A stretch of DNA of 64,000 nt. It comes from Agrostemma githago (lineage: Eukaryota > Streptophyta > Magnoliopsida > Caryophyllales > Caryophyllaceae). The position numbers and the translations under genes were made by a program. The notes under the pieces are model-generated. The model was not told the origin of the DNA, did no database searches, and saw nothing but the letters and a program-made list of their open reading frames with translations. The stretch's first letter is position 1. Each line of letters starts with the position of its first letter. Positions 46,133 through 58,860 of the stretch are shown here, in pieces. Location of the stretch: positions 21,632,734 to 21,696,733 of the forward strand of contig OY288259.1 in the NCBI GenBank assembly GCA_958450325.1, written 5' to 3'.

Positions 46133-46945
46133 TTTTAATGAAAATGATATTTTAATTCTGAAGTATATTAATTACCTTCATTTATTTATTAATTTGTATG
46201 TACATAACATAATATCTGTTGTATTTGTCAATTGTTTACATACTTAAAGTAGTGACTGTTTTGATGTACATAAGTTAACATCTGTTGTACATGTCGATAT
46301 TTTTACATAGTTAAAACAGTGTCTGAATTCATGTACATAAGTTAACATATATTGTACATATCGATATTTTTACATAGTTAAAACAGTGTCTAACTTGATG
46401 TACATAAGTTGATATCTGTTGCACATGTTCACAATTTGTACATTGTCAAATTATAATAATAATTAATTAATTAATAATAATAATAATAAAGTACTCCGTA
46501 TTAGACACATTATTTTGAAATATAGTACTAGTACTCAGTATTCCACTACTCTAGGACGTATTTGTGACGTATTAGGACTTTTTGAAAATGACGTATTATT
46601 AAGAGTTTGGAAATAACTATTGAGAATTCCTATAATCACTTGAACAGTCATTTGACAACTACTAGTATTGCATAATTTGAACTATTTCACTTCAACTACT
46701 GAGAATTCCTATAATCACTTCAACTATTTCGATCATCTTCAACGATTATTTGGTGAGTGATATGTTCTTGATTCTTTGCATGCCATAACTACTGGTTTTT
46801 CGAACGATTTTGTGAATTTACAGTAAAGTAAAATTGCAATCTTTTATTCTTTGGAGATTAGGTACATATGCAGTTTTGTTTGTTATGTTTTTGATTTTTA
46901 GAGTGATTTTGTTGAAAATTAGGGTTAAGTAATTCACGAGACAAG
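46133..46945. other. Spacer with minisatellite units and possible Ulp1 gene A promoter
   Basis: TGTACA units at 46200-46450, an AATAAT microsatellite near 46460-46490, then AT-rich sequence up to the start codon at 46946. No clear TATA box. Confidence 0.5.
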
Positions 46946-48719
46946 ATGAAATCAAACCTGGAGAAGTCTGCACCAAAGAGGAAAACTGATAAAAAGGAGA
47001 AAGGTACAATTTAAATTATGTACAATTTAAGGTATTTGTGTATTATTTAAATTATGTATAATGAAATTATAGTGATTTTGTGTTCTTTATTCGTAGCTAA
47101 ATGTAAAAGGAGGCGAACTGAAGAAAAGGATACAGACTCTGATAATTATGAAGAAACATCAGACAAACAATTATGTTTGATAACAGACGCAGATAAAGGT
47201 ATATTCATTAAATAGACTACTATGTTTCAATATTGTTTGAAAAGAACTTTTTTTATTTAGTATAGCTTTAAAAATTTACATACAATTTGTGTTTGAAGTT
47301 ATGTGCATTGTGTAATGCGTTATGAACATACAATTTACAGGTATTGCTCCTAAAACTACAAAGAATAGGAGGAAGAGAAATCTACATGCAATGAACGAAC
47401 TGCCATCATTGAAGACACGAATGTCCCCTGATGGTTTGGTTAGATTTCTAAATGATGATTTGTCAGAGAAACAGACTGCAGATATTAAAGAATTAGGGTT
47501 TGGGGATTTAATTGATTTGAAAGTAAAAGAAGTCCCGTGCAAGCTTGCTTATTGGCTTGTTACAAATTTCATTCCTGATTCAGCCACATTTAAAGATAAT
47601 ACATTTGATGTGACAAATCTTGATGTACATATTGCAACTGGGTTTCCTATGGGATCAAACAAGATTGTCCTTGCATCGTATGATGACCAAGACATGAAAT
47701 ACAAAAAACTTCTTAATGAATGTAAGAATCAATTTGAAGGGTCAAAGGTTACGGCCACTGCATTGAAATCCATCCTTAGTAATCAAAAGGATGGAGGCTA
47801 TCTCTTCAAAAGGAACTTTATAGTTTATATCTGTTCTTATTTTATAGAAGGTACCAGTTCTGCAACTCCAAGTTTTAGGATATTGAAGTCTTTAGTTGAC
47901 TTGTCATTGGTACCTACATATAATTGGTGCGAATTTTGCCTTAATGCCTTCATTGAGGCTGTTGATATGTGGAAGATGAACACAGCAGAGAAGGAGAAGT
48001 TTTTTGATGGACCTATAATGGTCTTTGTGTTCATATATTTGCAAAGAATGCGGTACAGAAACAACACACCAGTCCGTGCTTTCCCAACAATGCTGTTTTG
48101 GACACAACAGTCCATTTCAAAGAGAATAATGGAAGAAGCAAAAAAATCGGGTACGTTTGGTAATGGTCTGGTTATCCCATTAGAGTCCCTTGATTGGTAC
48201 AAGGGGGAGGAAGTAAAGGAAAGTATGAACAAAGAGGGACAGGAAGAAGGAGATTGGTTACAAAGTTTAATGCTGAAATCTGTTGAATTCACAAAAAATT
48301 TCAAGGGGTTCAAAGATGCTATAAATGTTGCAAAGTTTGCCTCCCCTCAATGCAAACCAATAACAAAATTGGAAATGTTGACCAATGATTTTGTTGAAAA
48401 ACTTGTGACAATAACAGAACATGAAGAATTTGGTAAGAATTTTTCTTCAATTGGTTTTATCCCCATTCATTTGTTATAATATGTCGAATATAGTACTTAT
48501 GTTTCATCTTTTGCTTCAAAATAGGTGAGGAGGAACAAAATGAGAAGAATCCATAAATACTGCATATGATACATAAGATGGCAAAAGATCTTACTTCTGT
48601 GAAAAAGACTGATCTTGAAAAGGACAAGATAGATGAAATGAATACTGTACTACTTCTGGAAAATGTTGATACTGCAGAAGACATCAATATTCATGATGAT
48701 CCTATTTCTAGTCCTGTCA

Positions 48720-49170
48720 AGAATGACAGTGAAGATGTGTTGAATGTTGATGCTGCAGAAGACATCTGTACTGATGCTCCTATTTCTAGTCCTGTCAAAA
48801 ATGACAGTGAAATTATTTCCGAGGAAAATGAAGATGTGTTCGATGCAGACACTGTGGAAAATGTTAATGCTGCAGAAGACATCTGTACAGATGCTCGTAT
48901 TTCTACTCCTGTCAAGAATGACAGTGAAATTATTTCCGAAGAAAATGAAGATGTGTTTGATGTGGACACTATGGAAAATGTTAATGCTGCAGAAGACATC
49001 TGTACAGATGCTCGTATTTCTACTTCTGTCAAGAATGACAGTGAAATTATTTCCGAGGAAAATGAAGATGTGTTCGATGCGGACAATGTGGAAAATGTTT
49101 ATGCTGCAGAAGACATCTGTACAGATGTTCGTATTTCTACTCCTGTTAATAATGACAGTGAAATTATTTC
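48720..49170 (+). repeat. 39-residue coding tandem repeat in gene A exon 4
   Basis: About four acidic units of 117 bp with the pattern KNDSEIISEENEDVFDAD, then VNAAEDICTDARISTPV. Units are nearly identical, so expansion is recent. Gene B lacks it. The region is probably disordered. Confidence 0.88.
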
Positions 49171-49489
49171 TGTAGAACACAAAGATTTTTTGAATGCACA
49201 TACTGTGGAAAGTGTTGATGTGGATTTGGAAACTTCTGTTGTAAATGTGCATTTGGAATCTCTTACAAATCAAAACAAGGAAATTGATACACTTAAAAAA
49301 AAGAAATTGAAGCACAGCAAAAGGGAAAACAAGGAGATGTAGCAGTCTTCAAATCTTCTTTTATTAATAGGAACATCAGCTGTTTGACCTCTCTCAAAGC
49401 TCAGCAGAAATATGTGTCAGACTATGTATTTGCACCAGGAAAGTCTTTGCAGTAAGTCTCATTAATCTTTTAAACAAGTTTCATATCTG

Positions 49490-49665
49490 TTCCTGTTTTG
49501 ATGTACATAAGTAGATATCTATTGCACATGTTCACAATTTGTACATTGTCAAAGCACCATCTGTTTTGATGTACATAACTTGATATCAATTTGTGCATGG
49601 TTATAGCAGTGCCTATTTTGATGTACATAAATTAATATATTTTGTACATAAGATTCATACCAGGT
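49490..49665. repeat. Minisatellite units in intron 4 of gene A
   Basis: Two to three TGTACA units (GTTTTGATGTACATAAG at about 49494 and related at 49563 and 49616) within the intron 49452-49703. Confidence 0.85.
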
Positions 49666-52051
49666 ATAGCAAAACTAGTACACTAAATAATTTAATTTTT
49701 CAGGGATATTCTGTTTAAGTTTGGAAACATTGAACTTTCAAGAGGGGACCTGTCGATGATGGCAACCTGTGATACCCGAATCAATGAGTTAATTTTAAAT
49801 TTCTGGTGCCTATTGATGAATGATTTGGAAAAACTATCACCGACATCATCTATCAAACGTGTGTATATGTCTCCTTTTCAAGAATATCAGGTAATGTTAT
49901 GTATTCCATTCACATATGATAAAAACTGTTTTCACTCATGATTCTCTTCTAAACAATCACTACAATGTTTCAGGTTCCCACAAGTGAAATGGACGTTAAT
50001 GATGTGCAACTGGTAATCAAAAAGATATTCTTTATAACTCTTATTTATTTATTTATTTAATCATTCATTCATTGTGAGAACTAATAATGTGATTTTCTTC
50101 AAGGCACTTTTATGCTTTAGATATTCAGCAGGTTATGTTGTTTACTGTGCAAACTCAGTCTCGAAGAAATTTGAGATGATTCATTTTGGGTTTCATGAAG
50201 GAATTAACAGCAAAGAGATTGGTCTTGGAGCTAAAGAGATTTATGTGAGCATACTCTAGGCATTAACATTACACATTCTATGTTTGTGTTTTTTCGTTCA
50301 TTAAAATTTTAGGCATTAAAATTTATGTTATCTGGCCTGAATAATTGGCTTATATTTTCAGAGTGGTTATTTGAAGGAACATTTCGAACATAAAATCGAA
50401 TGGGTGAATGAGTTTGATACCTATGAGTTGATCGAATATATTCCAGATTTCTCTAAAGATTTGGAAAGTAACAATGACATTCTTTCAATGAGAATCATTG
50501 AAACATACAAAGGCAATAAAGACAATTATGCCGAAGAGTTCAAACCAGTAAGTTAAAAATCACAACACATTCATCACTGATACTAATCTATATGTTATTC
50601 TTTTCCAATATACTAATGTTATCATGTGTAATGATTATGTATATGTGCAGTCCACCATTTCATACAATGATTACGTAAAGATGATGACAGTGTCGTATTG
50701 CCACAGAATACTAACTTCAGACAGGAATAAGCTGAAGAATACTGTGTTGAAGGAGGCAAAAAAAATGTTGTATGTATCTGATAGCTTGCTGTTGATAAGT
50801 CATAATTTGACATACATAAATTATTATATATTGTTTCGATTACAAAGTCATATTCTGTTCTATGACTTTTATCAGCTTGGAAGTGGAAAATTTAACAACA
50901 AAAAAATACAGCGATTCTCATATAGTTGAAAATTTCTTGAAAAAAGTAACAAAAAAGAATTTTGCTGGAAATGGATTAGAGGACAAGCAGAAAGAATACG
51001 ATGCCATGCTACGATCGTATAATAGGTAATACATTCTACCCTTTCCATTGTTTTTGAAATCATTCATCATAATTAATTAATTTTAAGGTTATTACTCCCA
51101 CGTTGTGTGTTATTTTACAGCGAAATCATTATAAAAACTGAATGGATGTGTTTAAGCCGCATAGATATGCAAGCATTGTTATTTGCAGATGAGGAATTAT
51201 TTGATATGGTAAGAAAATGTCTAACAAGTTTTAATCTTATAAATTCAAATGCTTCTAAATAAATCTAACAAGTTCCATTTTAATAGGCGATAGATTTGTA
51301 TGAAATTTATATTACATTAGGAAGGAAGGATGTCGTATTCTTTCCAACAAAGGCAGGGGTAAGTATATCAAATTGGTGTACTTATTTTCGGTATTTAAGG
51401 TTACAGTTGTTTATTTGATGTTTATCTTTTGTTTCAGCAATTAGACCCAAAGAGCACCACTACTCTTGATACTCCGTACTGTACTGTATCATACATGCCT
51501 CATGATAGGAAATCTATGAGAAAGGTACACCCAATGATTAAAGTATTAAAAGTTGACGATGATTAACTATAAAAAAAACTATGTTTATGACTGTGAAATG
51601 TGTAAATTTTCAGATCTTTGTTCCAATTCACACCGAACACCCGAATCATTGAATTTTACATGTCTGTGATCTAGAAGATAAAAGGAATTACGTCCTTGAT
51701 TCATGCAAGACAAAGTTTTACAGAAAAAGGAACAAGCATGTTGAAAAAGTAGTATATAATGTTTCAAACATTTTACAAAACTACCCTGGCTATGAAGAAA
51801 TTTCAAAACAAATGGGAAAATTTCAAGTGGAAGCGTTTAAAAATGCAGCGAAGCAAAACAATGAAGTTGATTGTGGTGTCTTTGTTATGAAATGGATAAA
51901 GGCATTGAATGACAAGAAGAAATGGACAAGTGAATCATACTTTAGAAATAACAAAGAATTTAGGCGTGAAACATGCTTGGATCTTTTGAAATGGGAAAAG
52001 AACTATGTGACAAATTTCAGTGTTAAGGAAAAATATGAGATCTTATTTTAA

Positions 52052-52764
52052 TTGTATGTAGAATTAGTTATATTACTGTAATAGACGATCTATTAATATG
52101 AAAATGGCAATCAATGGATTATTTGTTTATCATTGGATATGTTATGTACGCATCAAAATACAAATATGTACAAGGAACATCTCTAAGATAACCTTGGACG
52201 AAATATGTCTTGTAGATAGTAAACTTCACACAAGAAGAATGTCTTATGTTTTTGTATATTTGACTTATGTTCTCTAAATTCTATATTATGTACACTAAAA
52301 GTATTAATCTCTTACTGTATGTTTTCCAGTACACTTATGTACAAAATATAATATCTTATATACTTAGAATCTGTCTTATTTTCAATGAACATAACAGCAT
52401 TATAAATCGAACATAGTACTCCGTATCTTAACAGGAGCCCGTTTATTATTTAATTAAAACCCAAAAAAGAATACTCAAAATTGGTATCTGACCTACTTCA
52501 TAGCCACAAAAGAAAAAGAAAAAAAAGAAAGCGATCTCTTAAGATCTTCCCCGAATTATCTTCAACAATTCAATGATTTCTGTAAGTTTATTCTAGATTA
52601 TCTTTTCCGTTTACCTTCGACATTGCGGTATATTGTTGTTTTTTGAAACGATTTTTTGAAGATTGGTATAAAATAATAGGCAGTATGCAATTACTTACGA
52701 TTGTGTATAAAACGATTTCTTCTGACAGATTATTCAACTTGTGCAAATTAGGTTAACAAAAAAG
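52052..52764. other. Intergenic region between the tandem Ulp1 genes
   Basis: AT-rich with a few TGTACA motifs (52140-52350) but no array. The last 250 bp before 52765 would be the gene B promoter and leader. Confidence 0.5.
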
Positions 52765-54374
52765 ATGAAAACAAATCGGGAGAAAACCGGAACAAAGAGG
52801 GAAGCTGCTCATAAGATCGAAGGTATATAAACTTATACAGTACTCCGTATTGAATCCCATACTCTCAATGTAAATGATGCATATTGATTTTTCGTTAATT
52901 ATGTATAGTTGCATGTAAAAAGAGACGGGTAGAAGTAAACGATGATTCTAAGGATGCTCCTGATGATTCTAAGGATAATTCTGATGATTCAAAGGATTGT
53001 AGTTTTCAAACACCGAAATCACAATTACACTTACTCTCAGATGCGATTGTAGGTATGTACATTTGTTGTTTTAATTATCTGTTCTTAGAACTTGAACTTG
53101 TTACATATGCCCTCTATACATATCATTTAAATCTGTTTTGCTCACTCAAATTTACAGCAGTCATTAATAAGCCTACAAAACCTACAAAAAATAGAAGGAA
53201 GAGGGTTCTACATGCAGTGAATGAACTCCCATCATTGACCACAAGGATGTCCCTCGAAAGTTTGTTTAAATTTGTAAGAAATCTGTCAGACAAGCAAATT
53301 GAAGATATTAAGGAATTAGGGTTCGGGGATATAATTTCTCTAAATGTAAGAGAAGTCCCAGCCAAACTTGGTCATTGGCTTGTTTCCAATTTTGAACCTG
53401 ATTCATCATCATATAAAGGTCAGACACTTCAGGTTACGAATTTGGATGTACACATAGCAACCGGGCTTCCTATGGGATCAAATGATATTGTATTACCATC
53501 CTATGATGACAAGGATGTTAAATATAATCAATTAGTTGATTAGTTCAAGGAACAGTTTAAAGGTTCCAAGATAACAAACAATGTGTTACAATACGTGCTA
53601 ACAACACAGACGGATGGGGGGGGGATCAATTCAAGAGGAACTTCATTGTTTATCTTTGCTCTATTTTTATAGCGGGTAGCTGTTCTACAACCCCAAGCTT
53701 AAAGATATTGATGTCTTTAGTCGACTTATCATTGGTACGCACCTTTAATTGGTGCAAATTTTGCCTTGATGCTTTCATTGAGGCCGTTGATATATGGAAG
53801 ATGAACACAGCAGAGAGAAACAAATGCTTTGATGGACCTATAATGGTCTTTGTGTTCATATATCTACAAAGAATGTGCTACAGAAACAGCACACCTGTTC
53901 GTTGTTTCCCGACAATGTTGTTCTGGACACAAGAGTCCATTTCAAAGAGAATAATGGACGAAGCGAAGAAATCGGGTACATTCGGTAACGGCTTTGTCTT
54001 GCAATTACAACCGGTTGATTGCTACAAGGTGGATAACTCTAAAACCTGTACTGCAAATGTTTCTTCCGTAATGGAAAAAGAGAAGCTAGTGAAAGTGGCG
54101 GAGGAAATAAAAGATGAGAATGATGAGCCAAAGGAAGCAATACACTGGGTGCAGAATTTAATCAACAAATCTTCTCAGTTCTCAAAGTCTTTCAGGGGGC
54201 TGAAAGATGCAATAAAAGTTGCAAAAGTTGCCTCCCCCCAATGCAAACCACGACTAGACTTTGAAAATTTGGCAAATGAATTTATAAACAAACTTTCAGA
54301 AACGAGAAGAGAACAGCCATCAAAAGAGAATGGTAATATTTTTTTTTATAATTAATTTTCTATCTATTTATAAA

Positions 54375-54725
54375 TGTTTATAGAATTGTCTGTTTTGACG
54401 TACATAAGTTGATATCTGTTGCATAAGTTACTATGTGTTGCACATTTTGGAATTTGTACATGGTTAAAACAGTGTCTGTTCTTATGTATATAAGTTACTA
54501 TTTGTTGCACATATTGAAATTTGTACATGGATAAAACAGTGTATGTTTTAATGTAGATAAGTTACTATGTGTTGCACATATTGAAATTTATACATGGTTA
54601 AAACAGTGTCTGTTTTGATGTACGTAAGTTACTATGTGTTGGACATGTTGAAATTTGTACATAATTATAGAAGTGTCTGTTTTGATGTACATAAGTTACT
54701 ATGTGTTGTATAATTATAACTTATA
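54375..54725. repeat. Minisatellite array in intron 3 of gene B
   Basis: About five units with AAGTTACTATGTGTTGCACAT. Intron 3 is 426 bp here but only 92 bp, without units, in gene A. Confidence 0.88.
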
Positions 54726-55594
54726 TACAGTATTTATTTTTCATCTTTTACTGCTTAGAATCTGGAGATAAATGGAAGGATGTTACTAATATTGCATCAC
54801 AAGTTGTCAATGATGACAACACAAAAGAAGAACGCAAAATACCTTCTACTTGTCAAAAGGACTTCCCTACCTTCTCAGATGCAGACTTTGGTCTAGAAGA
54901 ACTAACTCCACACGTATTAGAGATGTTAGATCAGATAGTAGAAGAAGCTGTTTCTGCCAAAAAGAATGAGGTACCAAAGATGAAGAAGAAGAAGAAGAAG
55001 AAGAAGAAGAAGGAGAGAGACCCAATGATGCCAAGATACAGTTTGTTGAACTCAGATGAGAGCTATCAACTCAGTCAAGATATTAACCTTGACATGTATT
55101 CTGACCCTCAAGATACACCTCAGATAAATGAAGATGTGGATAAAGAAAAAACTCCCACCATAAATGAACAAGTGTTCAATTACAAGAGTGTGTCAAATGT
55201 GGATATGAAGAATGTGGATGTGGAAGCTACTACTGAACAAATGTTCAATAACAAGCTTGTGGAGTTTGTGGAGAACATGGAATGTACTCCTGCACATGCA
55301 GTAGAAAAAGTTAACTTAGAAACTCCTTATGCTGTGAAAAATATCATTCGAAAGAGCCCAGATATTGTTGAAAACTTGGTCACTCCACAAATAGTGGGGA
55401 ATGCATCTCAGCAAGATGATGAAATGAATGAAAAAGAAATTGAAGCACAATACAAGAGGAAACAAGCAGTACCAGCTATTTTCAAATCTCCTTTCATACA
55501 AAGGAACATCAGCTTTTTAACCAATCTGAGTGCCGAAGAGAAATATGTGACAGACTATGCATTTGCATTAGATATCTCTCCAAGGTAAACAACT

Positions 55595-55760
55595 AATTTA
55601 CATAGCTAAAGCACTGTCTGTTTTGATGTACGTAAGATACTATGTGATGCACATGTGTGAAATTTGCACATTATTAGACCAGTGTCTGTTTTGATGTAGA
55701 TAAGTTACAACTTATTGTATATAACTCATACAACAGATGTACATAAGTAAAGCACTGAGA
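55595..55760. repeat. Minisatellite units in intron 4 of gene B
   Basis: About two units (GTCTGTTTTGATGTACGTAAG at 55616 onward), in the same intron that carries units in gene A. Confidence 0.82.
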
Positions 55761-57697
55761 AGGTAGGGAAATGTGTTTAAATGCTAATAGTTAGAAAGTC
55801 ATAGTTAAAATTGTTTCATATGAGTGATTGTTATACCAAAACTAATACACTAATTACTTTTTAATTTTACAGTGAACCTCTCTTTAAGTTTGAAACGATT
55901 CAGATTTCAAGGAGGCAGATGTTGATGATATCACAGTCTGGAAGTAATGTTGAGGAACCAATTTTAAATCTTTGGGGATTATTGATGAATGATTTGGAAA
56001 AGCTATCATCTCCATCATCCATAAAGCGTGTTTATATGTCTCCATTTAATAAATATGTGGTAATGTTATATATTCCATCAACAATGTCAACAGTGTAAAT
56101 ATATTTTTGGTCATGAATCTCTTCTAAACACTTCTTTAATGTTTCAGATTCCTACAAGTGAAATGCAGTTGGATAATGTGCAATTGGTAAACAAATAGAT
56201 ACTCCTTATAACCTCCATTCATTCATTCATTCATTCATTCATTCATTCATTCATTCTGTAAACTAATAGTGCAATCTTCTTCAAGGTCTTTTTCTGGACA
56301 ACAGAATTACCATCTATTATTCTTTACTGTTTAAACTCAATGACAAAATCATTTGAAATAATTCACTTTGGGTATCCTGAAGAACGTGACAGCCAACTGA
56401 ACAGTTCTGAAGCTAAAGATAAATATGTGAGCACACTGATGTATTGTTTTTACTTTTTTGTACATTGAAAATTATTTCACCTTTGTTGAATACTTTGTTA
56501 TATTTGCAGTGTAATTATTTCTCTGAAAAATTCAAGAATAAGATCAAATGGGCCAATCAAGTGACAGACTATGAAATAGCGGAATTTATTCCAGATTTTA
56601 GTCGTCATTTGGAAATTGACAATGGTATTTTGTCAATGAGGGTCATGGAAATGTACAATGGGGATAAAAATTATTTTGTCCAAATGTTCAAACCGGTAAA
56701 CTTAATTATTCTACTTATATCATTGATACTATTTTATGTTTGACTATATTTCCATATATAAATGTTATTGATTAATGTATATGTTCAGAACAATGTTACA
56801 TATGATAAGTATGTAAGGATGATGAAGGTGCGGTATTGTCACAAAATACTAACCTCCACCAGGAATCAGATGAAACATACTATTCTGAAAGATCCAAGAA
56901 AAATGTCAAGGAAACTTCTGTATGTTATAGACTTGCACTATGCTATCATATGACTACCATATATTGCACATAAAGCATAAATCATTAACATTTACTGTTT
57001 TATAACTTTTCTCAGTAGGGCAGCGGAACTCCATGTGAAAAAAATATTCAGTGATGAAGAAATTATTCAAAAATTCTTAAAAAAACAAAAAAGAAGACCT
57101 TTGCAGGAAAGGCAAATGAGAAAAAGAAGGACTCATATGAAAACATTTTAATTTCATATAACATGTAATATATTCTATCCTGTCCAATGTGTTTTAATTC
57201 TTTCATCATAATTAATTTTAAAATTGTTGATTATTTGAACTATGTTATCTTGCAGGGAAGAGGTTATGGAAACACAATGGATGAATGTAAGCCGAAAGGC
57301 GATGCAATCCTTGTTATTACCAAAAGAACAACTATATGATATGGTAAATGTTACACTAATATTATAAATTCAAATGCTGCCAAATCAATCTAACAAGTGT
57401 TCTTTTAATAGGCAATCGATATATCTGGAATATATGCAACATTCAAGAGGAGCGATATACTATTCATTCCTACAAAATCAGGGGTAAAATATGTCAAAAT
57501 TCCTGTACTTGAGTACTTTTTGGTACATAATCATACAGTTGTTTACCTATTGTGTATCCATTGTTATAGGAATTAAACCCAGAAGTATTCTCTTCTCTGA
57601 CAACGCCATACTGTACTGTATCATACTTGCCTGAAGATGGTAAATTCTTGAGAAAGGTATAACCATCTAATCTGTATACTCCTATACCATTAACACA

Positions 57698-57765
57698 GTT
57701 GAATTTTGTACATGGTTATAAAAGTGTCTGTTTTGATGTACTTAAGTTAATATGTGTTGAAAATA
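57698..57765. repeat. Single minisatellite unit in intron 13 of gene B
   Basis: One unit (TTTGTACATGGTTATAAAAG, then GTCTGTTTTGATGTACTTAAG). Intron 13 is 150 bp in B and 89 bp in A, a difference of about one unit. Confidence 0.75.
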
Positions 57766-58469
57766 TGTATTACATTACAATAACTGTGAAATGTATACTT
57801 TTTCAGATCTTTATCCCAGTTCATATTGACACACCATTACACTGGATTTTGATTGTGTGTGATTTTGAAGACAAGAAGAATTACATCTTGGATTCAAGTA
57901 AAAGGAAGGGTAACAAAGCACGAATTGATGTTTGCCACAGAATAATGACAAATATCGCAATCATCATTGAAAACTACTCGGGCTATGAATACATCTCCAA
58001 AAAAATGATGACAAATCCAATGGAGTATGTCAAAAATGCATCTCAACAAAGTAATGGATTTGATTGTGGTGTTTTTGTCTTGAAGTGGATAAATGCATTT
58101 CACGACAAGGAGAAATGGACAGACAAAGATTATTTTAATGACATCAATGACTTTCGTCGTCAAACATGCATAAATCTTATGAGGTGGGGTAAGAACTTTG
58201 TTAAGGATTTTACAGTTGACAGAAAATATAAAATTCTATTTTAGCTGTGTGTATGTAAACAGTCAGTGATGTAAACATTACTCCATGACAAGAATTTATA
58301 TAAACATCAACGTTTTTATAATCATTCTCAGGTGAGTTATGTACAGCTAATATGTACATATGTACATTACATAATGACCTATACACTGTACTTTGTAAAT
58401 TGTTAAACGTAAAACAAAATTAACCTATAACGTTCTTCTGTAAATAGTCAAAAACATAAAATGTATAGA

Positions 58470-58700
58470 GTAATCTAAACATGTTTTGACGTACATAAAT
58501 TGATATCTGTTGAATAAGTTACTATGTGTTGCACATTTTGGAATTTGTACATGCTTAAAACAGTGTTTGTTTTGATGTAGATAAGGTACTATGTGTTGCA
58601 CATATTGAAATTAATACATGGTTAAAACAGTGTCAGTTTTGATGTACATAAGTTACTATGGTTAAAACAGTATCTGTTTTGATGCACATATTGATATTTA
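58470..58700. repeat. Last minisatellite units, downstream of gene B
   Basis: About three to four diverged units ending at about 58700. None were seen to the right of this, so the repeat domain ends here. Confidence 0.82.
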
Positions 58701-58726
58701 TCAAGAAACTGAACCTTAAGAGTAGG

Positions 58727-58799
58727 GGAAAAGGGTTTAGGGTTGGATTAGGCGGACCCGCTTCGCGGATCCGCCTAATCCAACCCTAAACCCTTTTCC
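58727..58799. repeat. Perfect 30-bp-arm hairpin
   Basis: 58727-58756 and 58770-58799 are exact reverse complements (starting GGAAAAGGGTTTAGGG). The 13-bp centre CCCGCTTCGCGGA contains a further CCGC-TTC-GCGG stem. The hairpin is flanked by a related ~24-bp direct repeat (AAGAAACTGAACCTTAAGAG near 58704 and AAGAAACTGTACCCTAAGAG near 58823). Confidence 0.92.
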
Positions 58800-58860
58800 T
58801 TATTCAAGGTCACTAAACCCGCAAGAAACTGTACCCTAAGAGGGTATTGGTGAACCCTGT

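Larger units (their letters stand above)
46946..52051 (+). pseudogene. Ulp1-like (C48) protease gene A, 14 exons, damaged
   Basis: Inferred exons: 46946-47003, 47097-47198, 47341-48432, 48525-49451, 49704-49890, 49974-50012, 50104-50244, 50362-50547, 50651-50769, 50876-51025, 51121-51208, 51287-51358, 51438-51524, 51614-52051. A basic N-terminus (TTKNRRKRNLH) leads into a globular domain in exon 3 (ELGFGDLIDLKVKEVP, NWCEFCLNAFIEAVDMWKMN) resembling those fused to plant Ulp1 proteins. Exon 4 is acidic and repetitive. Exon 14 is the peptidase C48 domain with Asp (VCDLEDKRNYVLDSC) and Cys (NNEVDCGVFVMKW). Lesions: TAA 48554-48556, a one-base excess in the A-run near 49295, and TGA 51650-51652 right after the catalytic-type His. 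C48 proteases cleave SUMO from nuclear targets; many plant copies belong to Mutator-like transposons. Confidence 0.8.
52765..58244 (+). pseudogene. Ulp1-like (C48) protease gene B, 14 exons, damaged
   Basis: Tandem paralogue of gene A with matching structure: 52765-52822, 52909-53052, 53158-54332, 54759-55584, 55873-56059, 56148-56186, 56286-56426, 56510-56695, 56789-56919, 57016-57164, 57256-57343, 57412-57483, 57570-57656, 57807-58244. Seven internal exons and the last are equal in length to A. The C48 domain keeps His (TPLHWILIV), Asp (CDFEDKKNY) and Cys (SNGFDCGVFVLKW) with the preceding Gln. Lesions: TAG 53541-53543, a shift in a run of nine Gs (53616-53624) and a one-base deletion in A-runs near 57085 (exon 10 is 149 bp against 150 in A). 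Exon 4 has a Lys run from an AAG microsatellite (54977-55015). The protease exon itself is intact. Confidence 0.8.
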
